DNA of 25,826 nt, taken from positions 1 to 25,826 of the IMG/VR virus record IMGVR_UViG_3300022902_000523; one strand, given 5' to 3'. Under the pieces are notes generated by a model, which saw only the letters and a program-made list of their open reading frames with translations, had not been told where the DNA came from and made no database searches. Position 1 is the stretch's first letter; each line of letters opens with the position of its first letter. Source of the stretch: a virus. Below are positions 8,101-14,885 of the stretch, piece after piece. The translations under genes and the position numbers were made by a program.

Positions 8101-8621
8101 GCAGTAATTAATGCACGGGTAGAAACTTCTGTTGTGGTCAGTCCAGCAGTGGCCAATGTAGCAGAAGTGTTCAGCAAGTCCATTGCCTCTTTGCCTTTGA
8201 AGGTGGCAGATATGATGTCGAATAATCCAGCCGTTAAATCCTTTGTCCCCTGTGCTGTGGCTATTCCGACTTGACGCAATGTTTTTGTCATGCCAGTAAG
8301 ATTCTTATTCGCTCCATCAATAAGAGTTCCAACCTTTGCAACACCCTTTTCAAGCTCTAAGAATTTACTAATCGAGAATCCAATAGCCGCACTTAATGCA
8401 ATTATCTCAATTTTATACTTATTGATTGATGCCTTGCCAGCCCTGACGGTCTGTCCAAAACCAACAACAGCAAGCCTTGCTTTAGAGAATCCAGCGTTAA
8501 TTCCTGCCGTGACTGTTTTGGAAACTATCTCTAGTTGTTTTAATTGTCCTTGAACCGCTTTTACGGCGGCCTTAGTTGCCACTTTTGCCTTAACAGTAAT
8601 TTCAACTTTACGCTCTGCCAT
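5178..8621 (-). CDS. Tail tape measure protein (TP901-type)
   Basis: An 1147-residue protein that sets tail length and later passes through the tail during DNA entry. The basic N-terminal 60 residues are followed by a TP901-like core (about 85-330, with KGVAKVGTLIDGANKNLTGM and TLADVARNFGKIASTARSLD), a helical middle and a long Gly/Ala-rich hydrophobic stretch (about 640-870). I place the start at the ATG at 8621, one base after the stop of the frameshifted chaperone; the frame is open upstream to a TTG at 8669 but that stretch overlaps the chaperone extension. At about 1.5 angstrom per residue, the tail would be near 170 nm. There is no peptidase domain and no Ser-Gly-Asp tripeptide. Confidence 0.93.
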   Translation of the reverse strand: MAERKVEITVKAKVATKAAVKAVQGQLKQLEIVSKTVTAGINAGFSKARLAVVGFGQTVRAGKASINKYKIEIIALSAAIGFSISKFLELEKGVAKVGTLIDGANKNLTGMTKTLRQVGIATAQGTKDLTAGLFDIISATFKGKEAMDLLNTSATLATAGLTTTEVSTRALITAFQIYSNRIKDATDASDLLFSIQKRGRATLADVARNFGKIASTARSLDVSVEDLGATFAAATRSGENIEETVTGLRTLMISLSKPTAEASRAAAKYNITLGASAIANDNMIKTLRTLRKVRTDDINIIFSEREALRAFNNQMAQLSELTEDYDTILNRTGSTAKAFAEISKTNWFQAQQFKIRVDDLRISLGLLATPALTGAIKGLTGFSNGLIDIKDEVPVTIGFIERFFSLLTKSPKKAFDFFVGTEAETKRLKEVQRAIKEIATGQKPFTPEDLKLIQATSTEYTALITILPKYAVILDAVAKGEVEVAKARRLANEQAKESLDSALKLLNISTDVEITKTADAAVKAFKEIEKSGTVSLPRLGKAWESARKQIIPALKLQNKEVQDFVNLMDTRFPQITKKALSQTEKAFVATSGKIESTLSNILFARLTRKGLDFRNTMVDIFRDIGDSIVRISADAVARSVLNFAGISSVGGFGGNQVVAGNRIVQTTAGGLASGAGIGGIGQGGRSPVSASSAVSAVGAGKSLSSSVGLKSAASIALAAGQGTLSPGGLSSPSSLIRLGGAGLGLAARTAFGGTGKLAGGFAKVFGRAGTRAIGGGLRLAGGIGSFAGGFAPGLLGFQKNRGSRIGSSIGGIGGSIGGFALGGPIGAAAGGFLGSALGGIGGSLFGGKKSRPGLPFGATSFRGFGAIANPLSAQAKGAAGGVLGRAGALGIEENFPQLSGALSAIQAIPSSPQDLASKIGALQSATADAEKLLDTIETTLTGAVTSAIGEGFKQSTATAGFDVFKDVLNNSIFDSIIQAVTASLGNTTVLKSIMAKTVAPITEFLSKQGDVFDAAGFKSLTKEIAVSPDFAKASDLFTSVFEGLDTLSKGFSPDSQMSAAQAIRIPKLAQGGEITRSGLAFVDKGERFSGVNLSRLDFQGDRSSGITLNLNGAINLSSDQNIKVVGQKLGNEINLTLNKPIQFSSLK

Positions 8622-8622
8622 G

Positions 8623-8868
8623 TTATTTGTCGTTTTTACGGTTAGTATGTGAAATAATTTGAGCTTCAATCGCTCTGAACCATTTCACGTCAACATAATA
8701 TTGATCGTAATAACTGCCGTCTCTTGGCAGACACCTAAGCTTTGTATCAAGTGAAGGATTGCAAAATAGATATGTTTGTAATACGGCAGGAAGCTTTTTC
8801 CAACCAAGTTTCTCACATACTGCGTCAGAATTTGTATTGGTTAGAAATAATTCGACTGCCGTAATTAT
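8623..8868 (-). CDS. Tail assembly chaperone extension, reached by -1 frameshift
   Basis: An open frame of 81 codons plus stop with no usable start codon near its beginning, in the -1 frame relative to the 128-residue gene just upstream. It reads as a normal folded protein (IITAVELFLTNTNSDAVCEK..., ending SHTNRKNDK). Ribosomes slipping on A AAA AAA at 8874-8868 would pass from ...DKEKK into IITAV and make a 209-residue fusion. This is the classic arrangement between tail tube and tape measure genes (lambda G/GT and many relatives), where the long form bridges the tape measure and the tube subunits. The stop at 8625-8623 is one base before the tape measure ATG. Confidence 0.85.
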   Translation of the reverse strand: MITAVELFLTNTNSDAVCEKLGWKKLPAVLQTYLFCNPSLDTKLRCLPRDGSYYDQYYVDVKWFRAIEAQIISHTNRKNDK

Positions 8869-9251
8869 TTTTTTTCTTTGTCTTTTGCCTCCGATTCGGG
8901 TTCATTTAATTCATTGTCTTCATCTATTTTCTCAACAATTTTAATCCTTATCCAGTTGGCAAGTTTCTTCTTATTATCACTGTTAAATTTTATAGTCTTG
9001 TTGTCTTTGTCAACAACATTCCGCCAGTCCTTGAGAGCATAGTCAAATTTTAAAGACCTAACCTTTCCGCCGAGATACTTAACAAAACTCTTTTTACTTT
9101 TTGAGTCTGTTGTCGTAATAGTACTGTTGTCTTCTATCTGGTCAAATTCCCATTGAGTGAGTTTTGACAATTCGAAAACCGGATTCTTTTCACCTAAACC
9201 ACAATCTACTACAAAATCATACGTTTCTTTATTATCGAACATCTGCTTCAT
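8865..9251 (-). CDS. Tail assembly chaperone (short form)
   Basis: A 128-residue protein between the tail tube and tape measure genes, where the G-like tail chaperone normally lies. The N-terminal part holds a small beta-helical region (TYDFVVDCGLGEKNPVFELS); the C-terminal 30 residues are highly charged (DEDNELNEPESEAKDKEKK) and end exactly on the slippery run GAA AAA AAA TAA. AAGGAG precedes the ATG at 9251. The short form is expected to coat the tape measure, while a minority of ribosomes continue into the extension at 8868-8623. No sequence family was recognised; the assignment rests on position and the frameshift design. Confidence 0.8.
   Translation of the reverse strand: MKQMFDNKETYDFVVDCGLGEKNPVFELSKLTQWEFDQIEDNSTITTTDSKSKKSFVKYLGGKVRSLKFDYALKDWRNVVDKDNKTIKFNSDNKKKLANWIRIKIVEKIDEDNELNEPESEAKDKEKK
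8868..8874 (-). promoter_or_regulatory. -1 ribosomal frameshift slippery heptamer
   Basis: The minus-strand message reads GAA AAA AAA TAA in frame zero, so A AAA AAA sits immediately before the stop codon. Both tRNA-Lys can re-pair after a one-base slip back, and the next -1 codons are ATA ATT ACG. A stop right after the slip site tends to favour shifting. An SD-like stimulator or downstream pseudoknot was not obvious to me. Confidence 0.8.
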
Positions 9252-9280
9252 AAGATCTCCTTATTGGGTTTATCCTGACC

Positions 9281-9299
9281 TGCAGGTTCCTACCCTGCA
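9281..9299 (-). other. Intergenic hairpin between tail tube and chaperone genes
   Basis: A 6-bp stem, TGCAGG with CCTGCA, around a 7-nt loop in the 62-base gap after the tail tube stop. No U-tract follows, so it is not an intrinsic terminator. It may stabilise the upstream, highly needed tail tube message or trim expression of the downstream genes. Confidence 0.35.
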
Positions 9300-9313
9300 A
9301 GCCAAGCACTTAA

Positions 9314-10201
9314 TTATGTCACTGTTATTTTGATTGCATCATCACTCGCACTATCATCAACTTGTGCTGTAAACGGTATAGTTTCATTGACGATAGCACT
9401 GAATCCAGACAATGGCGCATCATTCTGTTCCATGTTTATCTTTGCACACTCAAGTATAAATGTATTTGAGTTTCTGGCAAATGTGACTTTAAACGATGTC
9501 TGCGTATTTGCTAAGAACAACGCGCGTGCGGTTGTATCTGTAAAGAGCCTGGTGAAAGTCCCGGTAACAAGCAAACTCGTTGCTGGTATTTCTCGCCTTG
9601 TTAAAGACGCTCCTGTCCATAGATCAGTAATCAGGTTATTGTTTAGTGATAGCGTAAAGGCTGTTATTTCGTCATCTTGAGCACCACCAATTTCAAATGT
9701 GGCTTCAGAATGCATGTATGGATCATCACCAGAATTAAAAGACGGTGCGCCAATAGACGCATCATTTCCACCCTTGCCCTCAATAGCAACGTTACAAACT
9801 AATCCTTCGCTACTATTGGAACTAAAGTCCATGCTGGATATTTTATCGCCGCTGGTATATAAGTCACCAACTCCCCTATCAACATGGACAACCACTGATC
9901 CTATAGTTGCCTGGCCTTTTGCAGAATAAGGACTTGATGCATTGCCGAGCGCGGCTTGCCACCATTTTTCTGTATTGTTAGGAGTGACATAAAAGCTGAT
10001 ACCACCGGTAACAAGCTCTCTCATCAGCCTGCCTCCCTGCTGCTGTCTACTGTTTTGTATTACCTGCGGATAGAAATAGTCTTTCTGGTGAATAAGACTC
10101 TCAGATATAATAGGCTGGAACGTATCTACCGTCCCTCCTGAACCGAAACTCCCTTCAGTGCGAAGCCCCACATAACCAGTACTGGCCAATGTAACTGCCA
10201 T
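9314..10201 (-). CDS. Major tail tube protein
   Basis: A 295-residue beta-rich protein. It opens MAVTLASTGYVGLRTEGSFG, followed by segments such as RRE.P-type loops, GISFYVTPNNTEKWWQAALG (about 68-86) and a C-terminal part about binding and packing (FKVTFARNSNTFILECAKIN). This matches the major tail tube family found in Mu-like and siphovirus-like prophages. Its position, followed by the chaperone pair and tape measure, is the standard order. GAGGAAG precedes the ATG. It contains two Ser-Gly-Asp tripeptides (about 117-119 and 157-159). At nearly 300 residues it is longer than many tube proteins (often 150-250), which may mean an additional surface domain. Confidence 0.8.
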   Translation of the reverse strand: MAVTLASTGYVGLRTEGSFGSGGTVDTFQPIISESLIHQKDYFYPQVIQNSRQQQGGRLMRELVTGGISFYVTPNNTEKWWQAALGNASSPYSAKGQATIGSVVVHVDRGVGDLYTSGDKISSMDFSSNSSEGLVCNVAIEGKGGNDASIGAPSFNSGDDPYMHSEATFEIGGAQDDEITAFTLSLNNNLITDLWTGASLTRREIPATSLLVTGTFTRLFTDTTARALFLANTQTSFKVTFARNSNTFILECAKINMEQNDAPLSGFSAIVNETIPFTAQVDDSASDDAIKITVT

Positions 10202-10246
10202 TATTTATACTTCCTCATAATAAACCTCCATTATTAAATTAAAATT

Positions 10247-10594
10247 CTATTTCTTTATTGATTCCTTTATGTCGTTTTCTGCCATAACGGTTTTTATGAT
10301 CTTTCTGAGTTTCTTTGTCAGTTCGTTGTCTTTGCGTAAAATTCGGCAGAATAGTCCCATTAACTTCTGCGCCGATATATCAAGTTCAAGCCATTCCCTT
10401 CTTTTAATATGCCCACCGGAATACGCTATACGCTTTAGCTCTGAATTGACAACCATTTTTATATTGCCTAGAAATTCGTTTTCTTCTTCGAGACCAGTGC
10501 ACAAGATACTTACTACTTCATTTTCTCTGATTTTTATTATCAAACCAGATTCCTCTTTCTCAGTCAACATTTTATTTGGCTTTGAATCACTCAT
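10247..10594 (-). CDS. Unknown 115-residue protein between cargo and tail tube
   Basis: The ATG overlaps the stop of the B12-type radical SAM gene (ATGA), so translation of the two is coupled. The N-terminal half is beta-like (SGLIIKIRENEVVSILC) and the C-terminal half helical and basic (AQKLMGLFCRILRKDNELTKKLRK). No signal peptide or membrane segment. It stands 45 bases before the tail tube gene. It could belong to the tail module or be the last cargo gene; I recognise no family and assign no function. Confidence 0.6.
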   Translation of the reverse strand: MSDSKPNKMLTEKEESGLIIKIRENEVVSILCTGLEEENEFLGNIKMVVNSELKRIAYSGGHIKRREWLELDISAQKLMGLFCRILRKDNELTKKLRKIIKTVMAENDIKESIKK

Positions 10595-11964
10595 AATTTA
10601 TATAACCTTTTGAATAAATGTTCTTTGTATAATTTTCCAACACGCTCATATAGACGATCAAACGGCAGTAGCAACAGGATACTTGCCATCCACTTCGGCA
10701 CTTTTAATCCAACCAATAAAGTGAATAAACGCTGCATATTCTCAAGCTTCCTTGCTGTTTTCTTATCAAATAGCAAGACAGTCTTGCCAAAAAATGCATC
10801 TGGTATTGTCGATATATCTCCGTCAAATACCCCTGACTTGATACATCTATTGCCAAGTTCCGTTGATGGATACGGCTGACAAAGCGATGCCCAACTGAGC
10901 CCGGTTTTGGATTTTTTATTGAACTCAAAAGTGTTCCACATGTCCTCAATGGTATTACAAAACGGAATACCGATCATATTTTCCATGCGAAAAGGCATTT
11001 TTAGTTCATGGAGTATATCTATAGCTTTATCTACTTTTTCCTGTGAAAACTTTTTGCCAAGTATTTCTTTTCTGACTTTACCGTCTGCGGATTCAAGAGC
11101 AAATGTTATTGAGTTACACCCAGCCTTTTGTAATAGTCTTATTCTATCATAATCAATATATTCTATTCTCATTTGTACGTGAAATGGAACGCCTACGTGG
11201 AAAGGCCAAAAGTCTGCTAATATTTCAAGATTCTTTTTGCTTGCACCCATTTCATCATCCTGGAAAAAGAAAAATTTGGTTTCCGGATAATCTTCTTTTA
11301 TCTTTGTCGCCTCATTTATGACTCTCCATATTTCCCGTTGCCTCAGTCTTTTGCCATCGAATATCTCATTAAATTGTGAATTAAAACAGAACGTACACGC
11401 AAATGGACACCCACGGCTTGAACTAATCGACCTAATAGGATTATTTTTATTGTGTTCATATTTATATAAAATATCTCTGTCTGGATCTGGCAATTCATCT
11501 AGCTTTTGTGGTGGTAATTTAGCATTAACCAATCCTGCCTTATTACAGCTTACATATTCTATACCCATAGAAAAAACATCCTCATTCCTCAAGTGTTCAC
11601 ACAATTCAGGCAGCGCATAATCACCTTCGCCCTTAATAACATAATCAATATGCGGTTGGCTCATAACATCATCCGTGCAGAATGTGGCATGGGCACCACC
11701 AAAGATTGAAATAAAACGGTAGTTTTGCTTAAGGCATTTGTTAATATCATAAAAACACTTCTGACCGCCTGTCCAAATCTGATAACAAATTATATTCGGA
11801 GTATGAGTTTTTACATATCCAATATAATCAGTGTCTTTATCGATCTGCAACAAATCGACTTCAAAGCCTTTTTGCTTTAAACCGGCAGATAGGTACCCAA
11901 TTCCAAGGGGTTCGATAACAAATCGCTTTGTTATAAATAAAATCTTATTCAACTTTTTGCTCAT
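10591..11964 (-). CDS. B12-binding-domain radical SAM enzyme
   Basis: A 457-residue enzyme. Residues 8-125 look like the cobalamin-binding-like Rossmann domain of this family, with the typical GGAHATF (89-95) and KGEGDYALPEL (111-121) signatures. The radical SAM core follows: CPFACTFC (C186, C190, C193) to bind the 4Fe-4S cluster, and later GIPFCNTIEDM. The last 60 residues are hydrophobic and basic (PKWMASILLLLPFDRLYERV), perhaps membrane-associated. Known relatives methylate or rearrange unreactive carbons in lipids, sugars, peptides or antibiotics; the substrate here is unknown. It lies directly after the GT9 gene and is coupled to the next gene. Confidence 0.85.
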   Translation of the reverse strand: MSKKLNKILFITKRFVIEPLGIGYLSAGLKQKGFEVDLLQIDKDTDYIGYVKTHTPNIICYQIWTGGQKCFYDINKCLKQNYRFISIFGGAHATFCTDDVMSQPHIDYVIKGEGDYALPELCEHLRNEDVFSMGIEYVSCNKAGLVNAKLPPQKLDELPDPDRDILYKYEHNKNNPIRSISSSRGCPFACTFCFNSQFNEIFDGKRLRQREIWRVINEATKIKEDYPETKFFFFQDDEMGASKKNLEILADFWPFHVGVPFHVQMRIEYIDYDRIRLLQKAGCNSITFALESADGKVRKEILGKKFSQEKVDKAIDILHELKMPFRMENMIGIPFCNTIEDMWNTFEFNKKSKTGLSWASLCQPYPSTELGNRCIKSGVFDGDISTIPDAFFGKTVLLFDKKTARKLENMQRLFTLLVGLKVPKWMASILLLLPFDRLYERVGKLYKEHLFKRLYKL

Positions 11965-11985
11965 TTCCCTAATTAGTTACTATTG

Positions 11986-12915
11986 TTATTCCAAATCCGA
12001 GGCTGTTTGTAATTCTATTTCTACATTATGAGAAGTATCACCATGGAACTCAACAATCTTCATTTGCCTCTTTATCAAACGCCACACCCGGTCAACATCA
12101 AGCCTCTCAATACATGTTGGCTTTGATTTACAATGAGCATGGCACCTAATAGGCCGACACGTTGGGCACGGCTCAGACACGATATGATAAACATTATCGC
12201 CATATCCTCCGGAAGTTTTTGGTATTGTACAACCACATAATTGAAATACTTGTGTTCCGGTAGTTGCAGCCAAAGAAGTTAATCCAGAATCAAGTCCGAT
12301 GAACATATCAGCATTATTCATCAAATGCCATATTTCAGTAAAGCTACCTTTAAATCGATGGTCATCATCAACCATCTGCATATCTTTATCACCACCAACC
12401 TGGTAGATTGTGTATCCGGCGTCTGTCAATAATTGATTCAACGTATACCAATCTTTGAAATCCTTATCTGAATTTCTAGTTTGACAATGAATTACCGCAT
12501 ATTTAAAATTGATTATCTCGGGTCCTATTTTTGGATTAGGATAAAAGACCAAAGGTGTTTTCTTTACCGGCAATCCGCATCTTAATTGATAATAATTGAG
12601 CAAATGATTATGCCTCAAATAATCAAGCTGGTGCCAGATACCATCCTCCCACTTGATCTGCTGAGGAATCATAACCTTGTCATAACCGCCTTTGATCGCA
12701 TGTTGTAATATCAGATCCCATTGAGTCAACCAATTCTCGCATACTTCTATTTTATGGAAATCAGGATTATATCCAACGAGTTCCAAGTAGCACGTGTTTG
12801 TAAATAACGTGATTTCTGTATCTTCTCCATGATGTTCTTTAATATTACGTGCGAGTGGATTATTAAGGATTACATCGCCCATGTCTTTTACAAGCACTAG
12901 CATTATCTTTTTCAT
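11986..12915 (-). CDS. GT9 (heptosyltransferase-like) glycosyltransferase
   Basis: A 309-residue GT-B enzyme. The start is the ATG at 12915 because AAAGGAGAACA lies just before it; an in-frame ATG at 12954 would overlap the previous gene. The GT9 signatures are visible: NNADMFIGLDSGLTSLAA near the donor site, then a Cys-rich C-terminal patch (CPTCRPIRCHAHC) and a final helical segment as in ADP-heptose transferases. Family members add heptose or related sugars to lipopolysaccharide or, in a few cases, to proteins. It follows a virion protein gene by 11 bases and precedes the B12-type radical SAM gene, inside the cargo block. Acceptor and donor are unknown. Confidence 0.85.
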   Translation of the reverse strand: MKKIMLVLVKDMGDVILNNPLARNIKEHHGEDTEITLFTNTCYLELVGYNPDFHKIEVCENWLTQWDLILQHAIKGGYDKVMIPQQIKWEDGIWHQLDYLRHNHLLNYYQLRCGLPVKKTPLVFYPNPKIGPEIINFKYAVIHCQTRNSDKDFKDWYTLNQLLTDAGYTIYQVGGDKDMQMVDDDHRFKGSFTEIWHLMNNADMFIGLDSGLTSLAATTGTQVFQLCGCTIPKTSGGYGDNVYHIVSEPCPTCRPIRCHAHCKSKPTCIERLDVDRVWRLIKRQMKIVEFHGDTSHNVEIELQTASDLE

Positions 12916-12926
12916 TGTTCTCCTTT

Positions 12927-13988
12927 TCAATTGTCTACATACAACATTGCCCATCCTGCAGCAATTCCAGTGCTGTTCGTATCTGAATCAGCCTCTATTG
13001 TTATATCATTCATTTCTTTGAAACCTCCCTTTGGAATTGGATACACTCTTGGCAAGGCGCTATTACCTGAAGACATAACGGATGCCTCCTCCTGTACCTG
13101 AAAAACATCCCCAACTGGCCTGACTTTTAATCTTAAGCTGCAATTTGCGTTTACCTTGCCAGACAGAGAACCGAACCATGTAATAAAATGCCCTGTTTTT
13201 CCTGCAGGAATTGTATCTGCGCAAATCATTGTGGAGTTATAACCGATAGGCAATGCCATCATGATATTTGCCGTGGTTGTTTTCTGCCGACATGTAATCT
13301 CTCCAACATTGTCCCCACCATGACATCTCGCTCTAGACATTCTCAAATAAGCACCAACAGTATCAACCCCTGTTACCCCATTAGTTATTATGTATTCACC
13401 CCCTACATCTACATAGGAAGAATTAAGAAGATGCCTCAATTTGATAACTGGCGTTCCCGTAGAGGCTTTAGTGGCGACCCTATAAGCATCATTTACTGCA
13501 ATAGCAGTGCTTCCTTCAAATCTCCACACCGTGATTATTGTTTCAGTGACAGATACTATTATCCCATGATCGGACTGAGTGTCATTTATTAAAACATCGC
13601 CAGCCGCCACTCCATCACTTGAAAAAGTGGCTCCTGTATCTTCCATGGTTGTAGTGCTTCCACCCGTTGCCGTGCCGCTTGATACTAATGTCCCGATATC
13701 ATTCCCACTGCTACTAAAGACTTCTAATATTTCTGCCGCTACCGCATTATGCCCTGTATAAACCCCACCACCATTCCATATGGTTTCAAATGTACCAACT
13801 GCATTCGGTATATTAGGGTTACGTCCAAACTTATGCACCACAGAATGTCCCGGTATATTCCCCTTCGCAACTTCTAATAAAAAATCTCGTGTCCAAAGAG
13901 GATTTCCAGGAATACCCATTTGTTTCTGCGATTGATCTCCTAAATATGCAGCAATCTTTGATATCTCTTTATTTAAATTAACAGCCAT
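12927..13988 (-). CDS. Phage virion protein of the 'IPGHSVVHKFGRNP' type
   Basis: A 353-residue beta-rich protein. The N-terminal motif PGHSVVHKFGRNPNIPNAVGTFETIWNGGG (split: IPGHSVVHKFGRNPNI then FETIWNGGGVY, about 46-76) and the C-terminal part with AGKTGHFITWFGSLSG, KVRPVGDVFQVQ and FKEMNDITIEADSDTNSTG recall a structural protein found in many marine and soil phages, often annotated as a fibre or hypothetical virion protein. A Thr/Gly/Ser-rich insert with beta repeats lies at about 98-175. It overlaps the aldo/keto reductase-like gene by 11 bases. Its place between sugar-modifying enzymes suggests it may be a substrate or partner; that is inferred. Confidence 0.7.
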   Translation of the reverse strand: MAVNLNKEISKIAAYLGDQSQKQMGIPGNPLWTRDFLLEVAKGNIPGHSVVHKFGRNPNIPNAVGTFETIWNGGGVYTGHNAVAAEILEVFSSSGNDIGTLVSSGTATGGSTTTMEDTGATFSSDGVAAGDVLINDTQSDHGIIVSVTETIITVWRFEGSTAIAVNDAYRVATKASTGTPVIKLRHLLNSSYVDVGGEYIITNGVTGVDTVGAYLRMSRARCHGGDNVGEITCRQKTTTANIMMALPIGYNSTMICADTIPAGKTGHFITWFGSLSGKVNANCSLRLKVRPVGDVFQVQEEASVMSSGNSALPRVYPIPKGGFKEMNDITIEADSDTNSTGIAAGWAMLYVDN

Positions 13989-14715
13989 TGTTTCCCATCC
14001 GTCCTGTTATATCGTTAAACAACTTAATAGTTTCCTCGCAGTGAGCAATGTTCTTTGTGCCAAAACATATTACATCCGGATTTATTTCATTGATAATCAT
14101 GTGGAAGGTGTTGGTAATTACACTTGCAACATGACAAGGCTTCGCCATAAAAGAAAGACCATCATTAAATGGCTTTATTGCAAATACATATTTATCCTGC
14201 CTCTTTAATTCTAATGCAAAATCTTTCATTTCAGGGCTTGATTTTGGATGATACGGTATCATGAAAAACTTACATTCCGGGTGTTGTTTTAAAAACATAA
14301 ACCCCATTCCTGCTGACTCAGTTGTAATGCCAAGCCGTGGGAACATTTTAGTTTCTAAAAGTTCATGATATAATTTATCACCGGTATTGTATAATTGTTT
14401 ATCGTCCAGGTCGGATATCCACATTATATCTGGTATGCGCTGTAATGTTTGCAAGCTGTTTTTGACCAACATTAAATTTTCATTATATTTATAAGCTGAA
14501 ACCTTAGTCATTATCTTAACGGTCGGATTCTCACAATAATTTCCGAGTATTGCTTCACTGATTCCATATCGATGATGGCTATCGAATAGATTTATTCCAA
14601 GAGCCAATGCCCTCTCAATTAATGGGTATGCTAGTGCTGTCGGTAGGTGCTCAAATTTCCCACCGCCGAGGCATAACCGGGAAATATCTAAACCGTCAAT
14701 ATTTGTTGTTTTCAT
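13978..14715 (-). CDS. Aldo/keto reductase-like protein, catalytic His not seen
   Basis: A 245-residue TIM-barrel protein of the aldo/keto reductase superfamily, shorter than the usual 280-330. It shows SRLCLGGGKF (12-21), LIERALALGINLFDSHHRYG (32-51) and KIMTKVSAY (67-75), giving three of the four catalytic residues: D45, Y50 and K71. The position normally holding His (after 'D-x-x-x-x' in strand 4) reads DIMWISDLDD, with Ser101 in place of His. The C-terminal NADPH-binding loop is also shortened. It may use another substrate, act differently or be a degenerate partner protein. The start overlaps the stop of the 57-residue gene (ATGA). Context suggests sugar or keto-group chemistry. Confidence 0.65.
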   Translation of the reverse strand: MKTTNIDGLDISRLCLGGGKFEHLPTALAYPLIERALALGINLFDSHHRYGISEAILGNYCENPTVKIMTKVSAYKYNENLMLVKNSLQTLQRIPDIMWISDLDDKQLYNTGDKLYHELLETKMFPRLGITTESAGMGFMFLKQHPECKFFMIPYHPKSSPEMKDFALELKRQDKYVFAIKPFNDGLSFMAKPCHVASVITNTFHMIINEINPDVICFGTKNIAHCEETIKLFNDITGRMGNNGC

Positions 14716-14885
14716 ACTATTTTTTTATTATATTGTATGCAGTAAGCTATATTATGTAATACTTGGTGATTAGACGAGCACGAATCTTTTGATTTATCTA
14801 TTTTGGCATTGATCCTGTTTACCCACACTGACCTCTCATGGTTCCTTGCCGATTTTTGTATTGATTTAATTTCTTGATTTTTCAT
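14712..14885 (-). CDS. Small basic protein, 57 residues, function unknown
   Basis: An ATG immediately after the TAG of the SPASM radical SAM gene opens a 57-codon frame that ends in an ATGA overlap with the aldo/keto reductase-like gene. Filling the gap exactly and coupling on both sides strongly suggests it is translated. The protein is rich in Lys, Asn, Ser and Gln (MKNQEIKSIQKSARNHERS...) with two Cys, no membrane segment and no recognisable domain. Confidence 0.6.
   Translation of the reverse strand: MKNQEIKSIQKSARNHERSVWVNRINAKIDKSKDSCSSNHQVLHNIAYCIQYNKKIV

Noticed and set aside
12927-13988. Diversity-generating retroelement target in the embedded virion protein or the fibre
   Set aside because: No reverse transcriptase gene or template-like repeat was seen in the window, and no near-identical copy of the 3' end of either gene was noticed.
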